Source of the DNA: an uncultured Endomicrobiia bacterium
GTDB taxonomy: Bacteria; Elusimicrobiota; Endomicrobiia; DTEH01
Assembly: GCA_937936785.1 (NCBI GenBank)
Contig: CALDDQ010000001.1
Span: forward strand, 50,402-114,401
Length of the DNA: 64,000 nt
Reading direction: 5' to 3'
The notes under the pieces were generated by a model. That model had not been told where the DNA came from. It did not search any database and was given only the letters and a program-made list of their open reading frames with translations. Below are positions 1 through 8,937 of this stretch, piece after piece; the stretch's first letter is position 1, and every line of letters starts with the position of its first letter. A program made the position numbers and the translations under genes.

Positions 1-852
1 TCAGGAAAAACTATGATAGCATCAAGAGTCCCTACTATATTACCAAGACTGACTTTTGAAGAAGCAATTGAAACTACTCGTATTTATTCTGTCGCAGGAT
101 TGTTAAAATCAGGATTTATTTCCATTAGACCTTTTAGAGCACCACATCATACCATTTCTGATGTAGCACTTGTTGGTGGTGGACAAACACCAAAACCAGG
201 TGAAATATCTTTAGCACATAATGGAGTTTTGTTTTTAGACGAATTACCTGAATTTGATAGGAATGTTATTGAAGTTTTAAGACAACCGTTGGAAAATGGA
301 ACAATTATTGTTTCAAGAGCAACATTTAAATGTGAATTTCCTGCAAATATTATGTTAATAGCAGCGTGTAATCCATGTCCGTGTGGTTTTTATGGTCATC
401 CTAAAAAAGAGTGTGTTTGTACACCATACCAAATTCAAAAATATGTCTCTAAAATATCAGGACCTTTACTTGATAGAATTGACATACATATTGAAGTTCC
501 ACCAGTAGATATTGCAGATTTATCATCTACCACTATGACAGAATCTTCAAAAGATATTAGATTAAGGGTGGAGAATGTTCGTAAAATACAATACAAAAGA
601 TACAAAAATAAAAAAATATATACTAATTCTCAATTAACTTCAAAATTAATAAAAGAATTTTGTCCAATGACAGATGAAGCAAAAAATATTTTAAAATTAA
701 GTATTGAAAAACTTGGTCTTTCAGCACGAGCTTATGATAGAATTATTAAAGTTTCAAGAACTATAGCTGATATGGATAATAAAGATGTCATAGATTCTAT
801 TCACATAACAGAGGCCGTGCAATATCGTAGTATGGATAGGTGGTTAAAATGA
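1..852 (+). CDS. comM: ComM-type Mg-chelatase-like AAA+ ATPase, C-terminal part
   Basis: The reading frame is open from base 1, which encodes SGKT, the end of a Walker A loop, so the gene starts upstream of the window. The visible 283 residues cover the AAA+ core (LFLDELPEF as Walker B, and a PCPCG stretch followed by LLDRIDIHIEVP as the sensor/arginine-finger region) and the C-terminal helical domain ending in QYRSMDRW. This is the YifB/ComM family, known in transforming bacteria as a hexameric helicase that extends the branch of incoming single-stranded DNA. Its N-terminal Lon-like domain lies outside the window. The stop codon overlaps the next start (ATGA). With dprA 5 kb downstream it hints at competence, but ComM is also widespread in bacteria not known to transform. 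Confidence 0.93.
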   Translation, partial: SGKTMIASRVPTILPRLTFEEAIETTRIYSVAGLLKSGFISIRPFRAPHHTISDVALVGGGQTPKPGEISLAHNGVLFLDELPEFDRNVIEVLRQPLENGTIIVSRATFKCEFPANIMLIAACNPCPCGFYGHPKKECVCTPYQIQKYVSKISGPLLDRIDIHIEVPPVDIADLSSTTMTESSKDIRLRVENVRKIQYKRYKNKKIYTNSQLTSKLIKEFCPMTDEAKNILKLSIEKLGLSARAYDRIIKVSRTIADMDNKDVIDSIHITEAVQYRSMDRWLK

Positions 853-3668
853 CAATGTGGAATAATAACAAAATTGTAATTTTAGTCCCAACATATAACG
901 AGTCTGAAAACATAGAGTTACTTATAAAACAGTTAAATGAATCTTTACCAGAGGTAAAAATCTTGATAGTAGATGACAATTCTCCTGATGGAACTTCTGA
1001 GATAGTTAAAAATTTACAACATAAATACAGAAACTTAATTTTAATCACAAGAAAAGAAAATCGTGGTCGAGGTTACGCAGGTATTGAAGGGTTTAAAAAA
1101 TGTTTAGAACTTGGTGCTGAAATAATTGTAGAAATGGATGCTGATTTATCTCATTCTCCGTATGAGATAAACAAAATGATTGAAGAGTTGAAAAATTCTG
1201 ATGCTGATATTGTTGTAGGTTCTAGATACATAGAAGGTGGTGAAGATGTTGAAAGAAGTTTCTTAAGAAAACTTATAAGTTTTTTTGCAAGAGTTTATAT
1301 AAATTTTTTTACTGGTATAAATTTAAAAGATATAACATCAGGATTTAAAGTTTATAAAAGTAATGTTATAAAAACTATACTTCCATATTTAAAATCTTCA
1401 GATCCGTTCATTGTTACAGAAGTAAACTTTTTTTCTAAAATAAACAATTTTAAATTTAAAGAAGTTCCAATAAAATTTCACAAACGATATAAAGGAAAAA
1501 GTAAGTTGACTTCAGGCAAACTTATAAAATATTTGTTTAAAGTTGCCAAATTAGTTTGGGATAATTTTGTCTGTGAATCATACAATCTAAGATTCGTTCA
1601 ATTTATGTTATTGACTAACATTTTGAGGTTAATGTTAATACCACTTTTTGGTCTAACAGATGACGAAGCACATTATTGGCAATATTCACAATATTTAGAT
1701 TTTTCATACTATGACCATCCACCAATGGTAGGATATATGATATATTTTTTTACAAGAATTTTTGGTAACACATTATACGGTGTTAGGTTACCAGCAGTGT
1801 TTTGTTTTATAATTGCTAGTATTTATTTTTATTTGTTAATCAAAAAAATGTTTAATTCAAAAATTGCTTTTTATTCAGTTATACTTTTAAATTCTGTGCC
1901 AATATTTTTTGTTGGTTCTATAATTACAATTCCTGATGCGTCTCTTGGTATGTTTTGGATGATGTATATGTATTATTTTTATAAATTTGTTAAAACTTAT
2001 AATTACAAAATATTATATTTTTCAGCAACTTTATTAGGTTTCGCACTTTTAAGTAAGTATACTGCATTATTGTTGGTTTTTAGTACTGTAATAATATTTT
2101 TATATAAAAAAGAACTAAAAAAATATTTTTTAAAGAAAGAATTTTATATTTTTTTAAGTATAATTATTATTTTATTTTTACCAGTAATTTTGTGGAATTT
2201 TGCTAATAATTTTGTTTCTTTCAAATACCAGTTTTACCATGGTATGGGAAACAAATTAAATTTTTCTATAAATACATTTTTACAAAATTTTGGTTCTCAA
2301 TCAATTTATTTATCACCCCTGTTGTTTGTCTTTTTATGGTACTATGTTATTACTTTCTGGAAAAAACAAACAACATTTGAAGAAAATTATTTGTTATCGT
2401 TTTCATTGGTAGGTGTTATAGGTTTTAATTTGATAGGGTTTAATAATCAAATATTACCTCACTGGCCAGCAATATCGTACATACCTTTGTTACCAAGTAT
2501 AATTTTTTATTATAAAAATAATTGGCAATATATTTCTTCTATAACAGTTGCATCTTTATTAACAATATCAGTTTTAGTTATAACAATATTTGGTTTGATT
2601 AAAATACCAAAAAATATTGAAAATGCAGATACTCCGGATAAACTTTTTGGCTGGGACATTGCAGCAAAAGAAACTATTAGGTTTATTTCAGAAAACAATA
2701 ATTTTTTTATACTAACACATAAACATTATACTGCAGGTCAGTTACGGTTTGCACTGGCAAAATATTATCCAAAAAATGAAAAAAATATTCCTAAAGTTTA
2801 TTGTGTTAACGATTATCTTGATCAGTATGATTTTTGGAACAAAGAACTTTGTTCATTAAATGGTATGGATATACTTTTTGTTGTCGAAGGTAGGTTCCCA
2901 ATAGATGATATATTTAAAAAATATTCTTTTAAAAATTATAATCTTAAATCTTCAATTAGATTTATTAAAAGTAAAAATTGGCCTTCAAGAGTTTTTGAAT
3001 TTTATTACATAAAAAATTTTAATTGCAAAGAGTTGGCTTCAGAATTAATTCAGTTAGATTATAATAATGTAAATAGCGTGTCTGATTATTTAAATAATTA
3101 TGACAAAAAAATTTTTTTAAAAATAAATAGTTTGTCAGGAAAATTTAAAATTTTAGACTATGCTATGATCATATTTACTTTTTTTGGTGATGGATTGTTT
3201 ATAATTCCAGTATCGTTTGTTACATTGTTTCTTATAAATAATTTTAAAATTAGACCAACACTTAATGATTTTTTTGTGTCTTGTATAATATTATTAACAG
3301 GAGGAGTCATAATACAATTTTTAAAAAATTTTTTTAATTTACCACGACCTGTTAGATATTTCACTCCTATGATTATGAACAACCAAGTAAATGTCCGTAT
3401 TTTATTGCAACAACTTGATGTGAATGGTTTTCCATCAGGACACACTTTTACTATATTTTGTTTTGCTACTTTTTTATATTATAAAATAACAAATTTTAAT
3501 AAAACAAGTAAGTTTTGGTTAACTGTTTTATTTTTTACAGTAGCTTTTTTGGTTGGAATAAGTAGAATTTATGTTAGTGCACATTTCCCAAGTGATGTAT
3601 TAGGTGGTATAATTGTTGGAGTTTTTTACACTTACTTTTGTTTAAAGTTTAAAAGATTATTAAGTTAG
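849..3668 (+). CDS. Fusion protein: DPM1-like GT2, GT-C (ArnT/PMT-like) membrane glycosyltransferase, PAP2 phosphatase
   Basis: This 939-residue protein has three recognisable parts. Residues 1 to about 240 are a GT2 domain of the dolichol/polyprenyl-phosphate sugar synthase type (VPTYNESENI, IVDDNSPDGT, DADLSHSP, GSRYIEGG). Residues about 250-740 are a polytopic GT-C part with the DDEAHYW...DHPP signature (near 271) of ArnT/PMT-like transferases, which move a sugar from a polyprenyl-phosphate carrier outside the cytoplasmic membrane. Residues about 765-935 are a PAP2 domain with all three motifs: K-x6-RP near 825, PSGH near 862 and SR-x5-H-x3-D near 904. One chain could thus make a lipid-linked sugar, transfer it and dephosphorylate a lipid phosphate; this combined role is inferred. 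The start chosen is ATG 849, because AGGTGG lies 5 bases upstream and the ATGA overlap with comM is typical; a GTG at 840 is the alternative. Substrate sugar and acceptor are unknown. Confidence 0.88.
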   Translation: MTMWNNNKIVILVPTYNESENIELLIKQLNESLPEVKILIVDDNSPDGTSEIVKNLQHKYRNLILITRKENRGRGYAGIEGFKKCLELGAEIIVEMDADLSHSPYEINKMIEELKNSDADIVVGSRYIEGGEDVERSFLRKLISFFARVYINFFTGINLKDITSGFKVYKSNVIKTILPYLKSSDPFIVTEVNFFSKINNFKFKEVPIKFHKRYKGKSKLTSGKLIKYLFKVAKLVWDNFVCESYNLRFVQFMLLTNILRLMLIPLFGLTDDEAHYWQYSQYLDFSYYDHPPMVGYMIYFFTRIFGNTLYGVRLPAVFCFIIASIYFYLLIKKMFNSKIAFYSVILLNSVPIFFVGSIITIPDASLGMFWMMYMYYFYKFVKTYNYKILYFSATLLGFALLSKYTALLLVFSTVIIFLYKKELKKYFLKKEFYIFLSIIIILFLPVILWNFANNFVSFKYQFYHGMGNKLNFSINTFLQNFGSQSIYLSPLLFVFLWYYVITFWKKQTTFEENYLLSFSLVGVIGFNLIGFNNQILPHWPAISYIPLLPSIIFYYKNNWQYISSITVASLLTISVLVITIFGLIKIPKNIENADTPDKLFGWDIAAKETIRFISENNNFFILTHKHYTAGQLRFALAKYYPKNEKNIPKVYCVNDYLDQYDFWNKELCSLNGMDILFVVEGRFPIDDIFKKYSFKNYNLKSSIRFIKSKNWPSRVFEFYYIKNFNCKELASELIQLDYNNVNSVSDYLNNYDKKIFLKINSLSGKFKILDYAMIIFTFFGDGLFIIPVSFVTLFLINNFKIRPTLNDFFVSCIILLTGGVIIQFLKNFFNLPRPVRYFTPMIMNNQVNVRILLQQLDVNGFPSGHTFTIFCFATFLYYKITNFNKTSKFWLTVLFFTVAFLVGISRIYVSAHFPSDVLGGIIVGVFYTYFCLKFKRLLS

Positions 3669-3691
3669 GTTTTTAGTAAAACTATAAATTT

Positions 3692-4363
3692 ATGAAAAAA
3701 ACTTTTTTATTTTTAGTTATAATTATTTTTACTACAATAACAATTGCTAAAGAATATGAAGTCGTTAAAGGAGATACTTTATGGAAAATATCTAGAATTT
3801 TTTATAATAACTCTTTTTTGTGGAAAAATATATTTGATGCAAATTTGGATAAGATTAAAAACCCAGACTTAATTTATCCAGGACAAATATTTGTAATACC
3901 AGATAGTGATGATATGGGAATAAGAGATCAGTTATTGAATAATGACAAAGAGAATGTTTCAAAAGTTGAATCAGAAGTAGAAACAGAAATGTTAAATGAA
4001 AAAAAAGAATATTTTCAAAATAAAATTGAGTATACGTTATCTGAAAAAGAACTATTTATTTATGATGAAACAAAATTTATTGGAGAAATAATTTCTTCAG
4101 AAAGAGAAAATATTTTATTTACTGATGGGGATATAGTATTTTTTAAGATAACAAAAAATGATGTGCCTATTTTTATAGATGAGGTATTGTATGTATCTCA
4201 CAAAGGTCCAACTAAGTATGACTTGACATTTAAAAATATTCCAAATAATGAAGTTATATTATTAGGGAAAATTAAAGTTAAAGAAATTAAAGATAAAGTT
4301 GTAAAATCTATTATAATTCGTTCTTATTCTCCAATAACAGTCGGTGCTTTTATTACAAAATGA
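3692..4363 (+). CDS. Secreted LysM-domain protein
   Basis: The 223-residue product begins with a signal peptide (basic KK, then a hydrophobic run ending near residue 19 before KEYEVV). One LysM domain follows at about residues 22-70 (YEVVKGDTLWKIS...NPDLIYPGQIFVIP), a fold that binds peptidoglycan GlcNAc chains. The C-terminal 150 residues contain no motif I recognise and look like a mixed alpha/beta domain after a charged linker. LysM plus a C-terminal domain of this size is common in periplasmic wall-associated proteins. Its stop codon overlaps the start of the next gene (ATGA), so it heads a translationally coupled set with the TPR-like and NlpC/P60 genes. It shows no catalytic motif, so a scaffolding or targeting role is more likely than an enzymatic one; this is inference. 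Confidence 0.8.
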   Translation: MKKTFLFLVIIIFTTITIAKEYEVVKGDTLWKISRIFYNNSFLWKNIFDANLDKIKNPDLIYPGQIFVIPDSDDMGIRDQLLNNDKENVSKVESEVETEMLNEKKEYFQNKIEYTLSEKELFIYDETKFIGEIISSERENILFTDGDIVFFKITKNDVPIFIDEVLYVSHKGPTKYDLTFKNIPNNEVILLGKIKVKEIKDKVVKSIIIRSYSPITVGAFITK

Positions 4364-4749
4364 AAAAGATAGTAATATTTTTTATTTTAATTTTTCTAAC
4401 TGGATTATTTATGTACAATTATATATTTAATTCAAAAAGAATAGATTTTTATCTTGATAAGTATCCAAATTCTCAAATAGCTCAGTTTATTGATTTAGTT
4501 ATAGGAAAAATAAATTATTTAAAAGGTGATTATGAAAATGCAATTATAAGATTTAATAGAGTGATAAACAATTATTATATTGAAAATTATAAGTTACAAG
4601 CGTATTTTTATATAGCACAAACTTATGAAAAAAGGAATGATAAAAAAAATGCAATTGAAACTTATTTTTTTCTTAAACAATATTATCCGGACACTAATTA
4701 TGGGCAAGATGCTGCTAAAAGATTAGAATTTTTAGATTCATTTAAATGA
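4360..4749 (+). CDS. Small membrane-anchored TPR-like protein
   Basis: This 129-residue protein has an N-terminal hydrophobic segment (residues about 4-20) that could be an uncleaved anchor or a signal peptide. It is followed by two to three helical repeats of the TPR/BamD kind: a GDYENAIIRFNRVINNY unit, a YFYIAQTYEKRNDKKNAIETY unit and a final YYPDTNYGQDAAKRLE unit. Such domains mediate protein contacts in envelope complexes, as in YbgF/CpoB or BamD, but this one is much shorter. It is joined by four-base overlaps to the LysM gene before it and to the NlpC/P60 gene after it, so the three are probably made together. A helper role for the wall hydrolase next door is inference. Confidence 0.68.
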   Translation: MKKIVIFFILIFLTGLFMYNYIFNSKRIDFYLDKYPNSQIAQFIDLVIGKINYLKGDYENAIIRFNRVINNYYIENYKLQAYFYIAQTYEKRNDKKNAIETYFFLKQYYPDTNYGQDAAKRLEFLDSFK

Positions 4750-5558
4750 AAAAAGTATTATATATATTATTTTTCATATTTATAATTCCTGCGATATCTT
4801 TTGCACAACATTATATAGAAGTAACTTGCGATTTAGTGCAAGATTGTTTTATCGTAGAAGAAATGTTAAAAAAAAATTACGAAAATAAAGATATTTTTAT
4901 TCAAGATACAATGGTATATTTAGGTCCTTATGATATGGATGAAATTGAAAGTGTTAAAAATAATATTATACAGGAGATGAACTTATCAGCAAGAATTGTT
5001 TCAGTAAAAGATGTAACATTTATTAAGCCTATAGATGATATAATGTTTTTTGATACGAGTTTACAACAAGATGATTTTGTTATAGAAACTACTTCAAATA
5101 CTAAGTTTTTAGACAATAACACTATAGAACTTTATTCAGATCCTAAAATAAAAAAAATTATTTCTTATGCAGCAGAATTATATGCTACAACACCATATAA
5201 ATTTGGTGGTGAAAATATTAGCAAAGGGTTAGATTGTTCTTTTTTTGTAAAATATATATATTCAAAATTAGGAATAAATTTGCCTAGGACTTCAAGAGAA
5301 CAAATTAAAGTTGGTAAATTTATTGCCTATAACGAATTACGAGTAGGAGATCTAGTGTTTTTTAAAAAAATTTATTATAGAAAATATAAAAATAAAACTC
5401 ATAAATATGAGATGGTAAATCATGTAGGTATATATTTAACCAATGGAGAATTTATTCATGCAGCAAGAAGTAGTAAAAAAGTAACAATTTCATCTTTGAA
5501 TGAAGATTATTATAAAAAACATTATGCTGGTGCAAGAAGGATATTGAATGATATATAA
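4746..5558 (+). CDS. Secreted NlpC/P60 peptidoglycan endopeptidase
   Basis: The 270-residue product has a clear signal peptide (KK, long hydrophobic core, AISFAQ near residue 20). The C-terminal 130 residues are an NlpC/P60 cysteine peptidase domain: catalytic Cys164 in LDCSFFVKYIY, His226 in VNHVGIYL and a third polar residue, His238, in EFIHAARS. The LPRTSREQ stretch after the first helix is also typical. Family members cleave the D-Glu to diamino-acid bond in wall peptides. The region between the signal peptide and the catalytic domain (about 20-135) looks like a SPOR- or SH3-sized module but I cannot name it. The start overlaps the TPR-like gene by four bases and the end overlaps the XRE gene by 11 bases. 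Confidence 0.85.
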   Translation: MKKVLYILFFIFIIPAISFAQHYIEVTCDLVQDCFIVEEMLKKNYENKDIFIQDTMVYLGPYDMDEIESVKNNIIQEMNLSARIVSVKDVTFIKPIDDIMFFDTSLQQDDFVIETTSNTKFLDNNTIELYSDPKIKKIISYAAELYATTPYKFGGENISKGLDCSFFVKYIYSKLGINLPRTSREQIKVGKFIAYNELRVGDLVFFKKIYYRKYKNKTHKYEMVNHVGIYLTNGEFIHAARSSKKVTISSLNEDYYKKHYAGARRILNDI

Positions 5559-5916
5559 AGATTTTATTGAAAAAATAATTTTAGCGATAAATAATAAAAA
5601 ATTAACTTTAAAAAAAGTTTCTGAATATGCTGGTATTGATATATCGTATCTGTCAAAAATACTTTCTGGTAAAAGAAATCCTCCTAATGACGAAATTATA
5701 ATCACAAAAATTGCAAAGATATTAGAACTTGATGCAAATGAACTTTTATTTTTATCTGGAAAAATTCCACAAAAATATCAAAAATATTTTTCCAAAAAAT
5801 ATTTCTTGGAAAAATTTTATAAAATAACACAAGAAAAATATAGTAAAACAAAAAAAAATAATTCAACAAACATAGTGTGCTCTGATAAGAAAGAAATCTT
5901 AGATGAACTTTTATAA
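5548..5916 (+). CDS. Small XRE-family helix-turn-helix regulator
   Basis: Residues about 5-75 of this 122-residue protein form a Cro/CI-type helix-turn-helix: KKLTLKKVSEYAGIDISYLSKILSGKRNPPND, then AKILELDANELLFLSGK, the pattern of XRE regulators. The C-terminal 45 residues are very lysine-, tyrosine- and serine-rich and show no sensor domain. The gene starts inside the 3' end of the NlpC/P60 gene (11-base overlap), so it is co-translated with the envelope set, and it ends three bases before the dprA start. Regulators embedded like this often control their own operon, but no operator could be picked out here. Cellular targets are unknown. Confidence 0.78.
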   Translation: MIYKDFIEKIILAINNKKLTLKKVSEYAGIDISYLSKILSGKRNPPNDEIIITKIAKILELDANELLFLSGKIPQKYQKYFSKKYFLEKFYKITQEKYSKTKKNNSTNIVCSDKKEILDELL

Positions 5917-5919
5917 TTT

Positions 5920-7041
5920 ATGAACAAAGAATTAGAATCTTTAATAATATTAAACAATATTCCAGACTTAGGTCCGGTAAGAATTAATAGTTTAATAAAT
6001 TTTTTCTCTACCGCAGAAAATGTTTTAAATGCTTCTTATGAAGAATTAAAACAGGTAGAGAACATTGGTCCTCTTATTGCAAAAAATATTTTATATTGGA
6101 AAACTAAAATTGATCCTAAAAAAGAAATTGATATCGCAACAAAAAATAAGACTAAAATAATAACATATCAAGATCCTGAATTTCCAGAAATGTTAAAATA
6201 TCTATCTGATTCACCCAGACTTATTTATGTCAAAGGAGAAATTAAAAAATGTGATTTGTTATCTATATCAATAGTTGGCACTCGCAAACCTACAAATTAT
6301 GGTAAACTTGTGGTAGAAAATTTAATAAAAGATTTATCTAAATATAAGATCACAATTGTAAGTGGATTAGCTTATGGGATTGACACTTTATCTCATAATT
6401 TAGCTATAAAAAATGGTTTAAGGACAATTGCTGTTTTAGGTAATGGTATTGGAGTATATTATCCAAAAGTTAACAAAAGGTTGCAAGATACTATCCCAGA
6501 TTATGGAGCTTTAATCTCAGAATTTTCATACAAAACTAACCCATCAAAAACAACTTTTCCTCAAAGAAATAGAATTATTGCAGCATTGTCGTTAGGAACA
6601 GTTGTTATTGAAGCAGATATAAGAAGTGGAGCAATTATTACTGCAAAATTTGCATTAGATCTTGGTAAAGATATTTTTGCAGTTCCTGGTAGTGTGTTTT
6701 CAACACAAAGTAAGGGAACTAATTATTTGATAAAAACAGGAGCAAAAATTGTTACTTGTGCACAGGATATTGTTGAAGAAATTGAACCATTAGCGAAATT
6801 TATCTTAAAAGAAGAAGCAAAAAAATCAACAGAAAAGTTGAATTTAAACCTGAAACTTGATATTGAAAAAACAAAGATATTAGACATTATAAAATCAGAA
6901 CCAGATGGTGTTCACATTGATAAAATACAAAGTTATACAAACTATGATTTAAAAAAATTGATGAATATACTATATTTTTTAGAGGTTAATTCATATATAA
7001 AATCTTTACCTGGAAAAATTTATATAAGTGTTGAGGAATAA
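5920..7041 (+). CDS. dprA: DNA-processing protein DprA (Smf)
   Basis: The 373 residues match DprA in length and layout. An N-terminal helix-hairpin-helix region (DLGPVRINSL and VENIGPLIAKNI) is followed by the Rossmann-like core with SIVGTRKPTNYG, VSGLAYGIDTLSH, AVLGNGIGVYYPK, FPQRNRIIAALS and VVIEADIRSGAIITAKFALDLGKDIFAVPGS. A C-terminal winged-helix segment (about 310-370, EPDGVHIDKIQSYTNYDLKKLMNIL) follows. DprA protects incoming single-stranded DNA and loads RecA during transformation; in species that do not transform its role is less clear. The gene lies three bases after the XRE gene and three bases before topA, an arrangement with topA and a Xer gene that is common in bacteria. Confidence 0.95.
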   Translation: MNKELESLIILNNIPDLGPVRINSLINFFSTAENVLNASYEELKQVENIGPLIAKNILYWKTKIDPKKEIDIATKNKTKIITYQDPEFPEMLKYLSDSPRLIYVKGEIKKCDLLSISIVGTRKPTNYGKLVVENLIKDLSKYKITIVSGLAYGIDTLSHNLAIKNGLRTIAVLGNGIGVYYPKVNKRLQDTIPDYGALISEFSYKTNPSKTTFPQRNRIIAALSLGTVVIEADIRSGAIITAKFALDLGKDIFAVPGSVFSTQSKGTNYLIKTGAKIVTCAQDIVEEIEPLAKFILKEEAKKSTEKLNLNLKLDIEKTKILDIIKSEPDGVHIDKIQSYTNYDLKKLMNILYFLEVNSYIKSLPGKIYISVEE

Positions 7042-7044
7042 TTT

Positions 7045-8937
7045 ATGGATCTAATTATAGTAGAATCTCCAACAAAAGAAAAAACTATTTCTAAATTTTT
7101 AGATAAAGGAAATTTTAAAAATAAGTATATTGTAAAAAGTTCTTATGGTCATATTCGTGACTTACCAAAACATAATATTGGTGTTGATGAAAACAATAAT
7201 TTTAAACCTACCTACATACTTTTGCCAAAAGCGAAAAAAATTTTGCCTATGTTAAAAAACTTGGCAGAACAATCTTCTTTTGTATATTTAGCAACTGATT
7301 TTGACCGTGAGGGTGAAGCAATAGCATGGCATTTGGTAGAATCTTTAAAATTAGATGCTAACAAAATAAAAAGAATAACTTTCCATGAAATTACTCCTCA
7401 AGCTATTGAAGAATCGTTAAAAAATCCAAGACAAATTGAACAAAATCTTGTTAATTCACAACAATCAAGACGTATAATAGATCGTTTGGTTGGGTATAAA
7501 CTTTCACCGTTGCTATGGAAAAAAATTGCAAATAAACTTTCTGCAGGTAGAGTACAATCTGTGGCATTAAAAATTATTTATGACCGCGAACTTGAGATAG
7601 AAAAGTTTGTCCCAGAAGAATTTTGGACCATAGAAGCACAGTTTTATAAAACAGATTTTAGTGATAAAATAATAAAATCAAAACTAAAATATATTAACAA
7701 TAAAAAAATTGATAAATTAGAAATAAAAACAGCTCAACAAGCAGAAAAAATTGTTAGTGAAATAAAACAGATAAATTTAGGCAATGTGCTTGATTTAAAA
7801 AAAGAGTTGAAACAAAAACAGCCTTCGGCACCTTTTGTAACATCTTCATTACAACAAGAAGCATCACGAAAGTTAAGATTTTCTCCATCAAAAACTATGC
7901 TGATAGCACAAAGTTTATATGAAGGAGTAGAATTAGGTGGTAAGGAACGTATCGGTTTAATAACTTATATGAGGACTGATTCTGTATTTATATCACAAAC
8001 TGCAATTGAAGAAGTACGAAAATATATTGAACAAAAATATACTGTAAAATATTTGCCACAACAACCAAATAAATTTAAAAATAAAATTAAAAATGCACAA
8101 GAAGCTCATGAATCTATTCGACCAACAAGTGTGTTTAGAGATTTAGAAAATGTAAAACGGTATTTAACAGAGGATCAATTTAAACTTTACAAACTTATTT
8201 GGGAACGTTTTGTTGCTTCACAAATGAAAGAAATGAAGTATGAGCATACTATACTAAAAATTGCTGTTGGAGATAATTACATTTTTGAATCAGAGGGGAA
8301 AAAAGTTATTTTTGATGGTTTTACTGTTTTGTATCAGGAAGATGTTATTGATGAAGAAAGTAATTTTTTACCAGAAATTAATATTAATGAAAAATTAAAT
8401 TTAAAAGATTGTACTACAAAACAAAATTTTACTGAACCACCAGCAAGATATAATGAAGCATCTTTAATAAAAGAGTTAGAAAAAAATGGTATTGGCAGAC
8501 CTTCAACTTATGCAACTATTGTTGATACTTTAAAGATTCGTGGATATGTATTGTTGAAAGAACGCAAATTTTATATTTCACCAATTGGGCGTGAAGTTAT
8601 TGAACTTTTGTCAAAATATTTTCCTGAGATTGTAGCAAAAAATTATACTGCACAAGTTGAAAAATTGTTAGACAAAATTTCTGAAGGAAAAGAGGATTGG
8701 ATTAAAGTAATAAAATTGTTTTATGAACCAATAAAAAAAGATTTACTTTTAGCACTAAAAGAAATACAATCCAAGAAAATAGAAAAAACTGAGGTAAACT
8801 GCAAATTGTGCAATGGTAAAATGGTTATTCGTAATAGTAAATTTGGAAAATTTTTGTCATGTGAAAATTTTCCTAAATGTAAGTTTAAAATGAAATATGA
8901 ACAACCTAAAACAATTAATGACACTTCCACTAAGTGA
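7045..8937 (+). CDS. topA: DNA topoisomerase I
   Basis: This is a type IA topoisomerase, which relaxes negative supercoils by a transient single-strand break. The TOPRIM domain is at the N-terminus (LIIVESPTKEKTI, then the acidic ATDFDREGEAIAWH). The catalytic tyrosine is Tyr308 in GLITYMRTDS, and GRPSTYATIVDTL marks the late core. At 630 residues it is shorter than E. coli TopA (865). The C-terminus carries only one four-cysteine zinc ribbon (CKLCNGKMV...SCENFPKC), where many homologues have three or more repeats. The reading frame begins three bases after dprA, and its last codons overlap the Xer gene start. Confidence 0.97.
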   Translation: MDLIIVESPTKEKTISKFLDKGNFKNKYIVKSSYGHIRDLPKHNIGVDENNNFKPTYILLPKAKKILPMLKNLAEQSSFVYLATDFDREGEAIAWHLVESLKLDANKIKRITFHEITPQAIEESLKNPRQIEQNLVNSQQSRRIIDRLVGYKLSPLLWKKIANKLSAGRVQSVALKIIYDRELEIEKFVPEEFWTIEAQFYKTDFSDKIIKSKLKYINNKKIDKLEIKTAQQAEKIVSEIKQINLGNVLDLKKELKQKQPSAPFVTSSLQQEASRKLRFSPSKTMLIAQSLYEGVELGGKERIGLITYMRTDSVFISQTAIEEVRKYIEQKYTVKYLPQQPNKFKNKIKNAQEAHESIRPTSVFRDLENVKRYLTEDQFKLYKLIWERFVASQMKEMKYEHTILKIAVGDNYIFESEGKKVIFDGFTVLYQEDVIDEESNFLPEININEKLNLKDCTTKQNFTEPPARYNEASLIKELEKNGIGRPSTYATIVDTLKIRGYVLLKERKFYISPIGREVIELLSKYFPEIVAKNYTAQVEKLLDKISEGKEDWIKVIKLFYEPIKKDLLLALKEIQSKKIEKTEVNCKLCNGKMVIRNSKFGKFLSCENFPKCKFKMKYEQPKTINDTSTK

